This document shows positions 52,604 to 62,135 of a stretch of 64,000 nucleotides of DNA, in pieces (within the stretch, counting starts at the first letter, position 1; every line of letters begins with the position of its first letter). The notes beneath the pieces were generated by a model that saw only the letters and a list, made by a program, of their open reading frames with translations, did not search any database and was not told the origin of the DNA. The translations under genes and the position numbers were made by a program. This stretch comes from Septoria linicola (Eukaryota > Ascomycota > Dothideomycetes > Mycosphaerellales > Mycosphaerellaceae), in assembly GCA_024114885.1 (NCBI GenBank), contig CP099427.1, positions 434,001 through 498,000 on the forward strand, in the 5' to 3' direction.

Positions 52604-53182
52604 TTGAGGTAAGTTGGGGGCATTCTTTTGTTTGAGTGGTGACATCGAACAGGGCGGTCTACAGTCGGAGATGGGTCTCCGCTGATGTGAACGCAAGGTA
52701 AGCTCAACCATCCATTTGTTCGCTAACATTGTGTGGACTGGACGCTCAGCGAGACACGGACTGGCTCATCAGCAGATCTCAAAGGCGATCAAATCTCAGA
52801 GATGAGCATGTCGAGCTCACTCTCAAGGTGAATCTGTATAATCAATGGACTCAATACTACTACAATCACAACACAACTTTTACGACCACAGTGCTTCCGT
52901 ACTCGTCATATGTCATCCTAAATTGTCTTTGTCCCACTCTTTGTCCCGTCCATTATCACGAGATTCGTGTTGCTATGTTGGGGATACCACATGGCTTCTT
53001 TGTCCTCCTTTGCCTCTTGGGATGGCAAACCTCACGCTTGCAGCGACTTCCACTTACCATTATTCCTGATAGTACCCACAAAGTAATTACATCAGACCAC
53101 GAAACATCAATTCGGCATCTCACGAGATTTGTACCAGAACACTCACCGATCAACAAGAATTACCAGCATCAAGTCCACCACA
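52604..53182. promoter_or_regulatory. Promoter of the 159-aa secreted protein, with ACAAAG motifs
   Basis: 579 bp. ACAAAG or its reverse occurs at 52927, 52939, 52998 and 53078, four times in 160 bp, twice as CTTTGTCCC. This is the same hexamer as in the RING-like gene promoters. A 294-codon open frame starting at 52729 crosses this region and the secreted-protein gene in another frame; it is Pro/His-rich, without domain, and judged spurious. Confidence 0.4.
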
Positions 53183-53662
53183 ATGCGAACTGTCCTTACC
53201 ATATTCACGGCCCTCGCCCTCACCTGCCTTACAGTCCTCGCCCAACAAGCCGGCCAAGACTACCAATACTCGCAAGCCTGCGCACGCAAGAACCCAGCCG
53301 CAAACGCTGCCATCGCAGCATTCTGCAACAAGAAGATCGATGGCCGCTACTCCGATACCATCATGTGTCCTGGCCCACGTTCCAGTCGCGGTGTAGTGAA
53401 GCAAGGCGTCCGAGCCAAGATCACGGGGAACTGCAGTCCGCAGCAGTGGATTCCTGGACAATATTGTCTGCTGCAGTTCCATTACATTTGTGCGACGGGA
53501 GGAGCGAGGGGGATGGGGAGTCGGAGTTATGGAAATGGAGGGTGTCAGACGTGGACGTTGGAGTGGGCGAATCCTGGGGTGGGAGCTTTGTTGGGGATGG
53601 GGAAGAGAGATGACGAGGGGGTCGAAGGTGAGGGTGATGGGGAGGCGGAGCCTGAGGAGTAG
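53183..53662 (+). CDS. Secreted cysteine-rich protein, 159 aa
   Basis: Single exon from ATG at 53183 (CACAATGCG). Residues 1-20 are a signal peptide (MRTVLTIFTALALTCLTVLA, cut before QQAGQ). The mature part has seven cysteines spread evenly (ACARK, FCNKK, MCPGP, NCSPQQW, QYCLLQF, ICATG, GCQTW), a pattern of small secreted proteins widespread in Dothideomycetes, with a conserved-looking ITGNC-x-PQQW-x-P-x-QYC stretch. The last 25 residues are acidic and low-complexity and contain a KR pair, a possible processing site. Likely an apoplastic or cell-wall-associated protein; effector role is possible but unproven. Confidence 0.7.
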   Translation: MRTVLTIFTALALTCLTVLAQQAGQDYQYSQACARKNPAANAAIAAFCNKKIDGRYSDTIMCPGPRSSRGVVKQGVRAKITGNCSPQQWIPGQYCLLQFHYICATGGARGMGSRSYGNGGCQTWTLEWANPGVGALLGMGKRDDEGVEGEGDGEAEPEE

Positions 53663-54265
53663 TGTAGCGAATGAGGTATTCAGTGAGAAGGCGGTCGGCT
53701 TCTGGTCTTCTACCATGGAGTCGCTCTGCTGGTATTAAATCAGCGAGTCGCGCGTTCGAATCTTGTCTTGTCATGCAAAATGATATCTCTCCCTCCTCCA
53801 CTACTCACGTGTATGACACGAAACAATCCTCGCAAAAGTCCACGCAAACAGCAAAACAGTTCGGAGGCCCACTAACACGAGTATTGGGCCATCCTACGTC
53901 TGCTGGTAAGGTCATTGCGATCTTTGCTCAGTGCACACTTCACCGTGTCACGAGCACAATGAATATTTGAGCAGGTATGTCCACTAAACTGCCACGGCAA
54001 CAATTAGTTGCGCCAATGTGGGCAGTTCAGCTGAACTACACTCTCTTACCGATGAGTAAGCTTCTTTTGCACTTGTTTATGTGTGTTGTCTGAGATGACG
54101 CGGCTCGTGGTAGACCTGCATGTGAAGCTTGGGATTTGTGCAGGGGTCGTGCGCGCTGCACAAACACGAGCAGTCGCTTTGCATTCGGTGTGTTCAGAAT
54201 TGGCAATACTAATTCTTCGGATTGAGCGAGGAGCTGCCGTTCCCTAAAGCCTAGTCTGCCAGAAC
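53663..54265. other. Intergenic between convergent genes, with an isolated tRNA B-box-like site
   Basis: 603 bp. GTTCGAATC at 53754-53762 matches a B box, and the seven bases at 53684-53690 nearly pair with 53767-53773, but no D-arm, A box or proper anticodon loop can be drawn, so no tRNA is called. Confidence 0.3.
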
Positions 54266-55253
54266 TCATGCATCCACCACATACCGCTGGATGAACTCCT
54301 CGACGAACTGGAAGTAGCCAGGCTCCGCTACCGTAGCGTTGTGGTCTCCGTAGGGCAGCTCCTTCCACATGACCCGGGGTGTCCGAGCAAGCTTGAAGAG
54401 CTCCTTCATATGCGAAGGCCTGTAATACGTCAGTCGATGTTGTGCGACAGTTCATGGTGAAACTCACGGCACAATCTCATCACGGAGACCACTCAAAAAC
54501 AGAATCGGCACATCAGTGATTTGTGGAATCATCTCTTCACTCCTCCAGTACTCGTGACACAGTGGCGTCAGGTACTTTGCCACAGGCACAGCTTTGGGGA
54601 TCATCTTTGCTATGCTGAGGAATGTGTTCTCCAACATGAGACCCTTGATGTCACCCGTGCCCTTGTTCTTTGTGACCAAATCGATGCTGACTGCACCACC
54701 CAGACTTTGACCGTAAACGATGATCTTGTTGCCTTTCAGATCTTCGCGGTTCCGAATGTAATCGAGACCCGTCTGCGCATCAATGGCAAGGCCTTTCTCG
54801 TTGGGGTTGCCAGTGGATAAGCCATAGCCGCGATACTCCAGCATTACTGTGGTACAGCCCAGATCCTGCGACAGAACCTTCGCAATTGGCAAACGGTGGC
54901 CAATGTTGCCGGCATTGCCATGGAAGCTGAGAATCGTAATCGGTCTTGTTTGAGTCCTGTTTGAAGGGCGGATGAGAAAGGCGCTCAGTGTTTCGCCGTC
55001 GGGCGTCGGTATGGAGAGCTCCTCATAATCTTCAATCCCGAACTGACTTGGTCGAGGCACTTCTGTTCTCGTGCCTGGAGGGAGATTCCGGGGATATATG
55101 ATCTCGCTGTCCTTGCATCAGCGATCATGGCTTGGCAAAAGGGTGTTGGATCTAGTCTCACTTTTGGAAGTAGTACAAAGCACCGCCGCCCAAACTGACA
55201 GCAGCTGCACTCAGATAGAACGGAAGCCGAAGCCACGGCAGAAGGCCTGCCAT
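54266..55253 (-). CDS. BEM46-type alpha/beta hydrolase (ABHD13-like), membrane-anchored
   Basis: Three exons (55253-55162, 55106-54468, 54419-54266) with introns of 55 and 48 nt give 294 aa, close to fission yeast Bem46. Residues 11-28 (PFYLSAAAVSLGGGALYYF region) form a single N-terminal membrane anchor. The hydrolase domain has the oxyanion HGNAGNIGHR, the nucleophile GQSLGG, the acid in SGLRDEIVPPSHM and the His in PYGDHNATV; the second splice is required to join Asp and His parts. The family is ER/plasma-membrane associated and linked to cell polarity in fungi; its substrate is unknown. Divergent from PRE3. An overlapping upstream frame starts at 55426. Confidence 0.88.
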
Positions 55254-55646
55254 GTTGCACCGAGCTTGTCTATGTTTGCGACCGCTATCGTTGTGGCGAG
55301 AATGGCTAAAAACGTGTAGCGATGAGTCTTCGGGTGGCTCAGAATGTGCAGCAGCGTGGAACGAGTGGCATCAGGTCGACGTCCATGAGGATCTTCCTCA
55401 GGTTGATCGTGTTGGCTGTTGGGCATTTATTTATCGACTGCAAAGCGCAAGTAACTTGAAGCAGCGTACAGGGCAAAGTCTGGAGCTTGGACCCTCGTTC
55501 TTGACTGACGCGCATCTCGTGCCTGCCTCAAGAAGTCCATCAGCTTCACGAACACTACACCTCAACTTCATCCTCGCCGCCACCGTTCAACGACCGATAT
55601 CACCGACAGCACTCATCGCGCCCTTCGATTTTCAGATACCGCAGAT
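55254..55646. promoter_or_regulatory. Divergent promoter BEM46 / PRE3, with overlapping upstream frame
   Basis: 393 bp between outward start codons. On the minus strand an ATG at 55426 opens 71 codons that end inside BEM46 exon 1 (55211) in another frame and include a hydrophobic stretch. If transcription starts upstream of it, it would act as an overlapping upstream ORF. Confidence 0.4.
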
Positions 55647-56403
55647 ATGATCAACCAGACGGGAATGCTCGGCGAAGGTGAGCATCCATCAACTCCGATG
55701 TGCCTCGCCATCAACCACTGCTAACTTGATTGATTCAGATGGCATTCACATCGACATGAACCACCTCAAGTCTGGTGAGGTCAACCTCGGAACCTCGATC
55801 ATGGCGATCAACTTCAAAGACGGTGTCATCCTCGGTGCCGATTCTCGCACAACCACAGGCGCATACATTGCCAATCGAGTTACGGACAAGCTCACACAAG
55901 TACACGACACGATCTGGTGCTGTCGGTCTGGCTCTGCTGCCGATACGCAAGCCGTCGCCGACATCGTCCAATACCACCTCAGCACATACGGCATTCAAAA
56001 TGATGAGGCACCCACCACACAGACGGCAGCAGCAATGTTTCAAGAGCTGTGCTACGAGAACAAGGATATGCTTAGTGCAGGAATCATCATTGCTGGCTGG
56101 GATCCGCGACACGGCGGACAGGTGTACCAGATTCCGTTGGGAGGCTCGCTGCACAAGCAGGCGTTCGCCATCGCTGGTTCGGGTTCCACATACATTTACG
56201 GCTACACGGACGCAAATTGGAAGGAGGGCATGACCGAGGAAGAGGGCATTGCCTTCGTCAAGGGCTCCCTAAAAGAGGCGATCAAGTGGGATGGCAGCTC
56301 GGGTGGTGTCATTCGAATGGTGGTCCTGACTGCAAAGGGCGCAGTGCGGCATCTGTACCTACCTGACAGGAACTACGAGGGACCGGGCACTGAGAAGCCA
56401 TAG
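55647..56403 (+). CDS. PRE3: 20S proteasome subunit beta-1 (caspase-like activity)
   Basis: Two exons (55647-55677, 55739-56403), intron 61 nt with GCTAAC branch point, give 231 aa. The propeptide ends LG and the mature protein starts TSIMAINF at Thr29, the catalytic nucleophile. GADSRTTTGAYIANRVTDKLT and CRSGSAADTQAVAD follow and are diagnostic of beta-1. GSGSTYIYGYTDANW and LKEAIKWDGSSGG complete the family pattern. The subunit cleaves after acidic residues within the 20S core. Together with PUP3 at 10-11 kb the window has two proteasome core genes, not linked. Confidence 0.95.
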
Positions 56404-57788
56404 AGAAGAACACGATGACACGAATATGTATGCATAACGCGCTGACAGACGAGGGAGCGCGTCTGATCCGGTGCGGAGCATTACGGCTACACCAAAGACT
56501 TGTATAGTACAGCGTCAAGTACGAGCGGCGTGCGTTTTTACCATACATCACGACCTCGTCGAGCGTATCAGTCACAAACAGCCCTCGGCCAGTATGTGTC
56601 CAAAGCTGCTAGGCAGACCAGCCCGCCTCCATAGCAAGTGGGCCAGCAATACTCAGCTTTGGCTAGGTGACATTGGAGCTCCTCATCACCACGTAGTTTA
56701 GTCACTTTTCGTCACGTCGCAGTCCTGGCTGAAGTGCAATCCATGCCAGCATGATCGCTATCTTGCTGAAGCGTCTACAGGCACACTCTCGCCAGCGTGC
56801 TAGAGGAGTCTCGTGAGCCATAGGTCGATCTATATCAATGTGAGGGCCAGAGAGAACAATGGACATGCTGACCGCTACAGAGGTCGCCGTGGCTGCATGT
56901 GAAAGCGCCTTGGTACCAATGAGTGCGATGGTCCGATCTTGATCGACCCTGCATCTCATTAGCGTATGCTAGTGTGCTTCACGATGTTTTGCTGACTACG
57001 AGGCTGCGGCGTCATCATGTGTGATAGAGGCGAGCAGTCGTCAGGTGTAGCATGCATGAACCTCACTGTAGAATGATAAATGCGATTCGAGAATTCTCCT
57101 TTAAGCATTGGGCTGAAGGTTGTCCAAGAATGTAGCCCAAGTACCGATAAAGCTCTACAAAGATGACGCTAAAGGAGTGCAAAAGTGTAATCCTTTGGGC
57201 GCCGTTCTGTTGGTGATGTTGAAGAGCTCGACGGGCTCTTTCCGGCACCCAAGCATGAGCAGATCTTCACAGGCCATGCTGCTTGACGTCCACAAGGCTT
57301 CTTGCCATTACACATCACACCTGCTCTGCTGCTGTAGCGAGGGGTAGCATCCACGACAACCACAGCGAGCTGTCCAATTCACTTTGCGAACAGCGCTGGA
57401 TGAGGACAAGACATGCGCGATTCAGGTGAGTGTTTCATACGTTGAGTTTGCATTGCGTAGCTCGGAAAGACTCCTATCAGCGACGCGCCCACCAGCAGTC
57501 GGTACAGACACAACACCTCTGCTGCTGCTGCTATATCCGTCACGGTCGCACTCGCAAGCATCGTCACTGCCGGCCAGTGACATGTTGAGAAATTATCCGC
57601 GTTGCACATTCGCACCTTCCACGCGTCGGTCGGACATACACATGCCAACCCGTAGCCTCACATTCCCAAGTGAGACAAGACCACCGGCTACTGCCTCATC
57701 GGCAAGACACGATACAAGCGCAGCGCACGCGAACCACGACTGACTCTAGCAACAGCATAACAGATTATCGCACGCCTAAGGCCCCAGC
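56404..57788. other. Long intergenic region, no convincing gene
   Basis: 1.39 kb. On the minus strand 56702-56959 encodes a hydrophobic 85-residue frame preceded by an acceptor-like CTAATGAGATGCAG; it could be part of a small membrane protein but has no second exon I can find. Other frames are random-looking. The last 250 bp are the CA-rich leader of the cyclin gene. Confidence 0.35.
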
Positions 57789-59479
57789 ATGGGATCAGTC
57801 GTCCTCGATGCCGTGAACTCGTTTTTCGGACATCCTCATACGAACGCGCACGCCTCACCTGGCCACTCTCAGCTCCCATCATACCGAGAAGCGCCAAGGA
57901 CAGCGAGTACGCCCAAATCAGCACAGACTGCCAAACGAAGTCGGTCGCGGTCCACCAGCAGCGGCGAAGAGCGGGCCGAGCGAATGACCGAACCTGCGCA
58001 GAGAGCCACACGCTCGTCTGCAGCACAATCGAGCCAAGATGCTCAACCAGACAATGCGCGATCGCAGTCACAGGCGTCATCGAGGGCGAACGTAGCAGAG
58101 CCGCCGAGCCCGTCTCTAGCAGCTAACACAGGTGTGCCTGCTGAGGCGGAACAGTCTCAGATGGGCGGATCAACTGCCAGTGTACCCTCGACAGCTGGCA
58201 ACCGCTCATCGAGACCGCGAAAGATCAAAGTGCGCGACCTGCAGCACATACGGAGCTTCGCCAGCGAGAACATGGCAGATTTTTCCGAAATACGTAGTAG
58301 GAGCCGGTCACGTTCACGAGCAACGGAAGACAATGGCACACAGTATGAAATCAGTGAGATGAAAGTCGAAGACATTATCGAAATGGTCGCCGGCCTTCTG
58401 ACCAAAATCACAACCACGAATGACAGACAACATGAGCATTTACATCGGGCGCCGCCATCGATCAGCGAGGCTTCGCACCTGAATCAGCAGACTACGAGTG
58501 TGCTGGCTTTTCATGGCAAAAACGTGCCGAGCATAACCATCTTGAGCTATTTGAGCCGGATCAATAAGTATTGTCCTACAAGCTACGAAGTATTTCTCAG
58601 CCTATTGGTATACTTCGACAGAATGACGGAGCGAGTCAATGCCGGGCCGATGCAGACGCTGAGGGAAGCGAACAAGCAGGCAGTAGAGGCGAATGCGCAG
58701 AGCTCCAGGACATCGTCATCCGGATCACTCAACTCAGACGAAATGGAGGGAATCACTGCGACAACGCCGAGCGGCACGCAACAGGCGACCCCCCCATACT
58801 CTGGCGGTATGGAAAAGCCACTAGAACGAGGCATTCCAGGCACACCCCACAGCAGACCTAATCAGCCAGAAGCAGACTCTCCATCTATACCTGCCGAGCT
58901 TTCCACAACAGCAGGTATCGACCCATACAACCTGTCTCACTTCTTCGTTGTGGACAGCTTCAACATCCATCGATTGGTCATTGCTGGAGTTACTTGCGCC
59001 AGCAAATTCTTCTCGGATATCTTCTACACTAATTCGAGATACGCAAAGGTGGGTTGGCATTGACGCTTGTAACGATTGTGGATGCAATCCTGCTTCCTTT
59101 GACAGCTCACCCCTCCACACCTACCCAGACTTTGTGCACGACGCTGACATCATCTATTCGCTCCCCACACGAAACATGCATGAATCATACCTACACCTTG
59201 ACTACGATTGGGAATGTTGACTGACGTTGGCTTTTCCAGGTTGGCGGTCTACCCTTGCCAGAGCTTAATCACCTCGAACTTCAATTCCTACTGCTGAACG
59301 ATTTTCGCCTCAGCATCCCGGTTGAGGAGATTGAGGCATACGGCACTATGCTCGTGGAGTTCTATGCACGAGAGGTCGTAGCCCAGCAGAAGGCTGCTGA
59401 AGCTGCAGCAAGCATGAATGAGCGAAGCTTGAGCGAGAGCTCTACCGAAAGCGCTGCTACTGTCAGAGCTGTCGGATAG
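57789..59479 (+). CDS. Pho80/PREG-type cyclin
   Basis: Two exons (57789-59048, 59240-59479) joined across a 191-nt intron, long for this window, give 499 aa. The N-terminal 220 residues are disordered, Ser/Thr/Arg-rich. The Pho80-like cyclin box follows: VEDIIEMVAGLLTKI, FHGKNVPSITILSYLSRINKYCPTS, EVFLSLLVYFDRM, and after a 90-residue low-complexity insert FVVDSFNIHRLVIAGVTCASKFFSD and, across the splice, VGGLPLPELNHLELQFLLLNDFRLSI. Such cyclins bind a Pho85-type kinase; PREG/Pho80 holds back the phosphate-starvation transcription factor when phosphate is plentiful. Other Pho80-family cyclins act in glycogen metabolism, so the exact partner process is not fixed by sequence. Confidence 0.88.
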
Positions 59480-60774
59480 GATGACGATATGCCTACACTG
59501 TTGCCACCCTCCAGAATTGGCACTCCGTCGAAGCTCTTAGAGACCCATACGACTATGGCCAGCGGAGTAATTGAGTACGTTCCTGTGTCTCAGACTTTGT
59601 GACAAATCTGAGCTCCTGGAATATTTCAACAAGTGACGAATGATACGACCCAAGTTTGGAACACGATGGCTGTGGAGCATCTTCTACTCAGAAGACCCGC
59701 CCATTGCAGTTGCTGAACACGAACCGACTTCTACACCGACCGACTAGACCGATACTTTGAGACAGCGCGATAGATTTCTGTTACCGACCACAAACATCAC
59801 CACCCACCCCATACAAGCTGCGTTCTGGACCATTGTGCCTTCTGCTTTGCAACATAAGTATACCCAAGATTGTTGGTGCCTCGAGCATCAGATGGTTTGC
59901 GTGCAAGCATGCAGGCCACTTCCTTCTTCTGCGAGCGTTCGATTTCCTCTTCTTTTGCTGGGACGATACACGGTAATGGGTTTGCAATTGATACGAGCAT
60001 CGTATAGCGCTGAGCGAGGGTTCGAATGGTTACAAACGACGCGGCGAGAATATCGCTCGTGTTGGTGGCTGCATAGATGAGATGTGTGACGAGATGGCGT
60101 TTGACGAGGAGTTACAGAGGCGTCTGAGTATAATAGGCATGGGTATTGAACGTGGATGCGTGTGCTGCTGATGGTTTCCTGCTCACTTCTGACCATGCAC
60201 TGAACTTTGTGATATTTTTGCTGACGTCTACTGAAGGCGCAAACGCATGGCAACAAGCAAGACATTCAGATGGCTTCCCGGACTTCACTTACGGGCAAGC
60301 ACTGCTAGGGCTGCGACACAGCATGCGATTTCGGCTGACATCGTATCATATGCAGGAGAGCAAGGCTTGTTCGCTCGTATGTGCCACATCAAACGAGTGG
60401 ATAGAGCCGTTCTGCGCAGACTGGTTCCAGCCAAGATTTTGAGACTTCTTATCACTTCGCCCGTTTCCGACAATGCGACGCCCACCGCGCTCGCATAAAC
60501 GCAGCCCATCATTGTTGCGCCTACTATTGTTATTGGGAAGGCCACTCCAAATGCGCTTTATGATCCTAGCAATGTCAATCGAGTCGCGCAGCCATACGCG
60601 CCAAGCCACAACGCAAGTGAATACTCGCTTGCTATGAAGACATTCACCCATTCGAGGTCAAAGTAAATGCTTGCTCCCAACAAACATGCGTGATACAGAA
60701 ATACAGCTCACTTCCGACTCACTTGTCACAAGAAAGCACCTCTGCCTCAGTTCTCACAGGTAACACCTCACTAC
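59480..60774. other. Long intergenic region, no feature seen
   Basis: 1.3 kb with short frames on both strands, none with a domain, signal peptide or splice-supported extension. The last 100 bp are a CA/CT-rich leader for the next gene. Confidence 0.4.
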
Positions 60775-62013
60775 ATGCTCCCACCAACACTTACTCGAGA
60801 CGAAGCCCGCGTCCTGTTCGATCAGAACAAATTATGCACCGACAGTGAGCTGATCCAATTGAGCACTTGGTATCTACCAGAAGACATTGCGGACCGCGCC
60901 AATCGCAACGCCAGCAACAGAAAGACGGAGAAAATGGAGACTGGTGGGAGGATTGGAAGCCAGCTCGACTCCGCTCTGGACAAGGTCGCCACAGCAGATG
61001 GCGTCCAGGGAGAGGATCGTGAGCATCTTAAATTCCAGTTCCGTGACAACCGGGTCATGAAGTTGACGGACAAGTATGGTAAGGACTCGAGAGCGGTCAC
61101 ACGCTACAGCAAGCACAAGCAGTACAAGAAGGACGTTAAACGTTTTGCAAACCGCGACAAGGGCAAGAAGACATCGGCAGCTGCTCAGCCCTCACCACGA
61201 CAGGAGTCGGCTCCCTCTCTGGTCGACACCTTAACGCCAAATGCTCCGGTCACATTCGACATGAGCATTCTGCGTAAGATCAACGACTTCAAGCCAGATC
61301 TACGCATTACTGCCTATCGCATCAATGTCCGCCAGCAACTCTACGAATCATTCGGAAGCCTGCCCGCTCAGATAGCGGCCATTTTCCCAAATGATCCCGA
61401 CCACGCTGCCTTTGAGGGCGCTTTCAACAAGTCGTACTTCCCAGACTCCCCAATCTTCAAAGAGATGAACAGGATATTTCGGAGCGTGTGCCTCGTCACC
61501 ATCATGCAGTGGGTCTACCAACTTCCCGTTGCTTCGCAGATCGGTACATCTTATGATGAACCATCTCTCGTCAAGCGCTTGCTCAACGTCGTTCGAGATT
61601 ATGGCGGACTTCGAAGCTTCAGTGCCATCACTTTCGAACACAAAGGCCCTTGGTACACGGTTGTATACGGACACTACATGCTCGCACTCATGCACCCAGG
61701 CGTCTCACAGCATCTCAATCTGGCTATTGTGATGGAGCTCGTAGAGGCCGAGTACAAGTCAGCGGAGGTGGTAGGACTCAAGCAGCTGTTGGAGCGCGAG
61801 GATCTACAAGATGCTCCGCTTCCGCCGGGAACTGCAAGCCTCGAGACTTTCATGGCCTCGGTGACGCTCAACGCCATGGTGGTCTGGCTCAGGGGTCTTG
61901 AGACAATGACGGCTCGTCCTCTGTTCGCCACGATCGGTGACGATGCGGCGCTGAAGCTTGGTCTCTACCGGAAGATGACTGCCGAAGACTTGTTGGGTGA
62001 GTTGGATGACTGA
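60775..62013 (+). CDS. Uncharacterised 412-aa protein
   Basis: Single exon from ATG at 60775 to TGA. Residues 1-110 are charged and mostly helical (ending in a lysine-rich KHKQYKKDVKRFANRDKGKK, a possible nuclear signal), 115-150 is a linker, and 150-410 is a compact, predicted helical domain with FDMSILRKINDFKPDL, YESFGSLPAQIAAIFPND, PDSPIFKEMNRIF, GPWYTVVYGHYMLALMH and MVVWLRGLETMTARPLF. No motif I can name, no signal peptide and no membrane segment. Codon use is like neighbouring housekeeping genes, and the frame is uninterrupted, so the gene is real. It ends 122 bp from a convergent gene. Confidence 0.75.
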   Translation: MLPPTLTRDEARVLFDQNKLCTDSELIQLSTWYLPEDIADRANRNASNRKTEKMETGGRIGSQLDSALDKVATADGVQGEDREHLKFQFRDNRVMKLTDKYGKDSRAVTRYSKHKQYKKDVKRFANRDKGKKTSAAAQPSPRQESAPSLVDTLTPNAPVTFDMSILRKINDFKPDLRITAYRINVRQQLYESFGSLPAQIAAIFPNDPDHAAFEGAFNKSYFPDSPIFKEMNRIFRSVCLVTIMQWVYQLPVASQIGTSYDEPSLVKRLLNVVRDYGGLRSFSAITFEHKGPWYTVVYGHYMLALMHPGVSQHLNLAIVMELVEAEYKSAEVVGLKQLLEREDLQDAPLPPGTASLETFMASVTLNAMVVWLRGLETMTARPLFATIGDDAALKLGLYRKMTAEDLLGELDD

Positions 62014-62135
62014 ATGGTGAAGCTGGGAAGGAAAGCGAGAGTGCATTGGAGCTGGGTGGCTGAGAGGGCGAATTCGCGGAAATGTGGAGTTTCGACTTCG
62101 TCGAGAAATGTCCTGTAGAACCACTTCTATCGTAC

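Noticed and set aside
52729..53613. 294-codon open frame on the + strand overlapping the secreted-protein gene
   Set aside because: His/Pro/Arg-rich composition without domain; it lies in another frame of a gene that has a clear signal peptide and Cys pattern.
53684..53774. tRNA-like sequence with a B box (GTTCGAATC) and nearly pairing ends
   Set aside because: No A box, no proper D-arm and no anticodon loop with U at position 33 could be drawn on either strand.
56702..56959. 85-codon hydrophobic minus-strand frame
   Set aside because: It might be one exon of a small membrane protein, but no partner exon was found and the family resemblance is weak.
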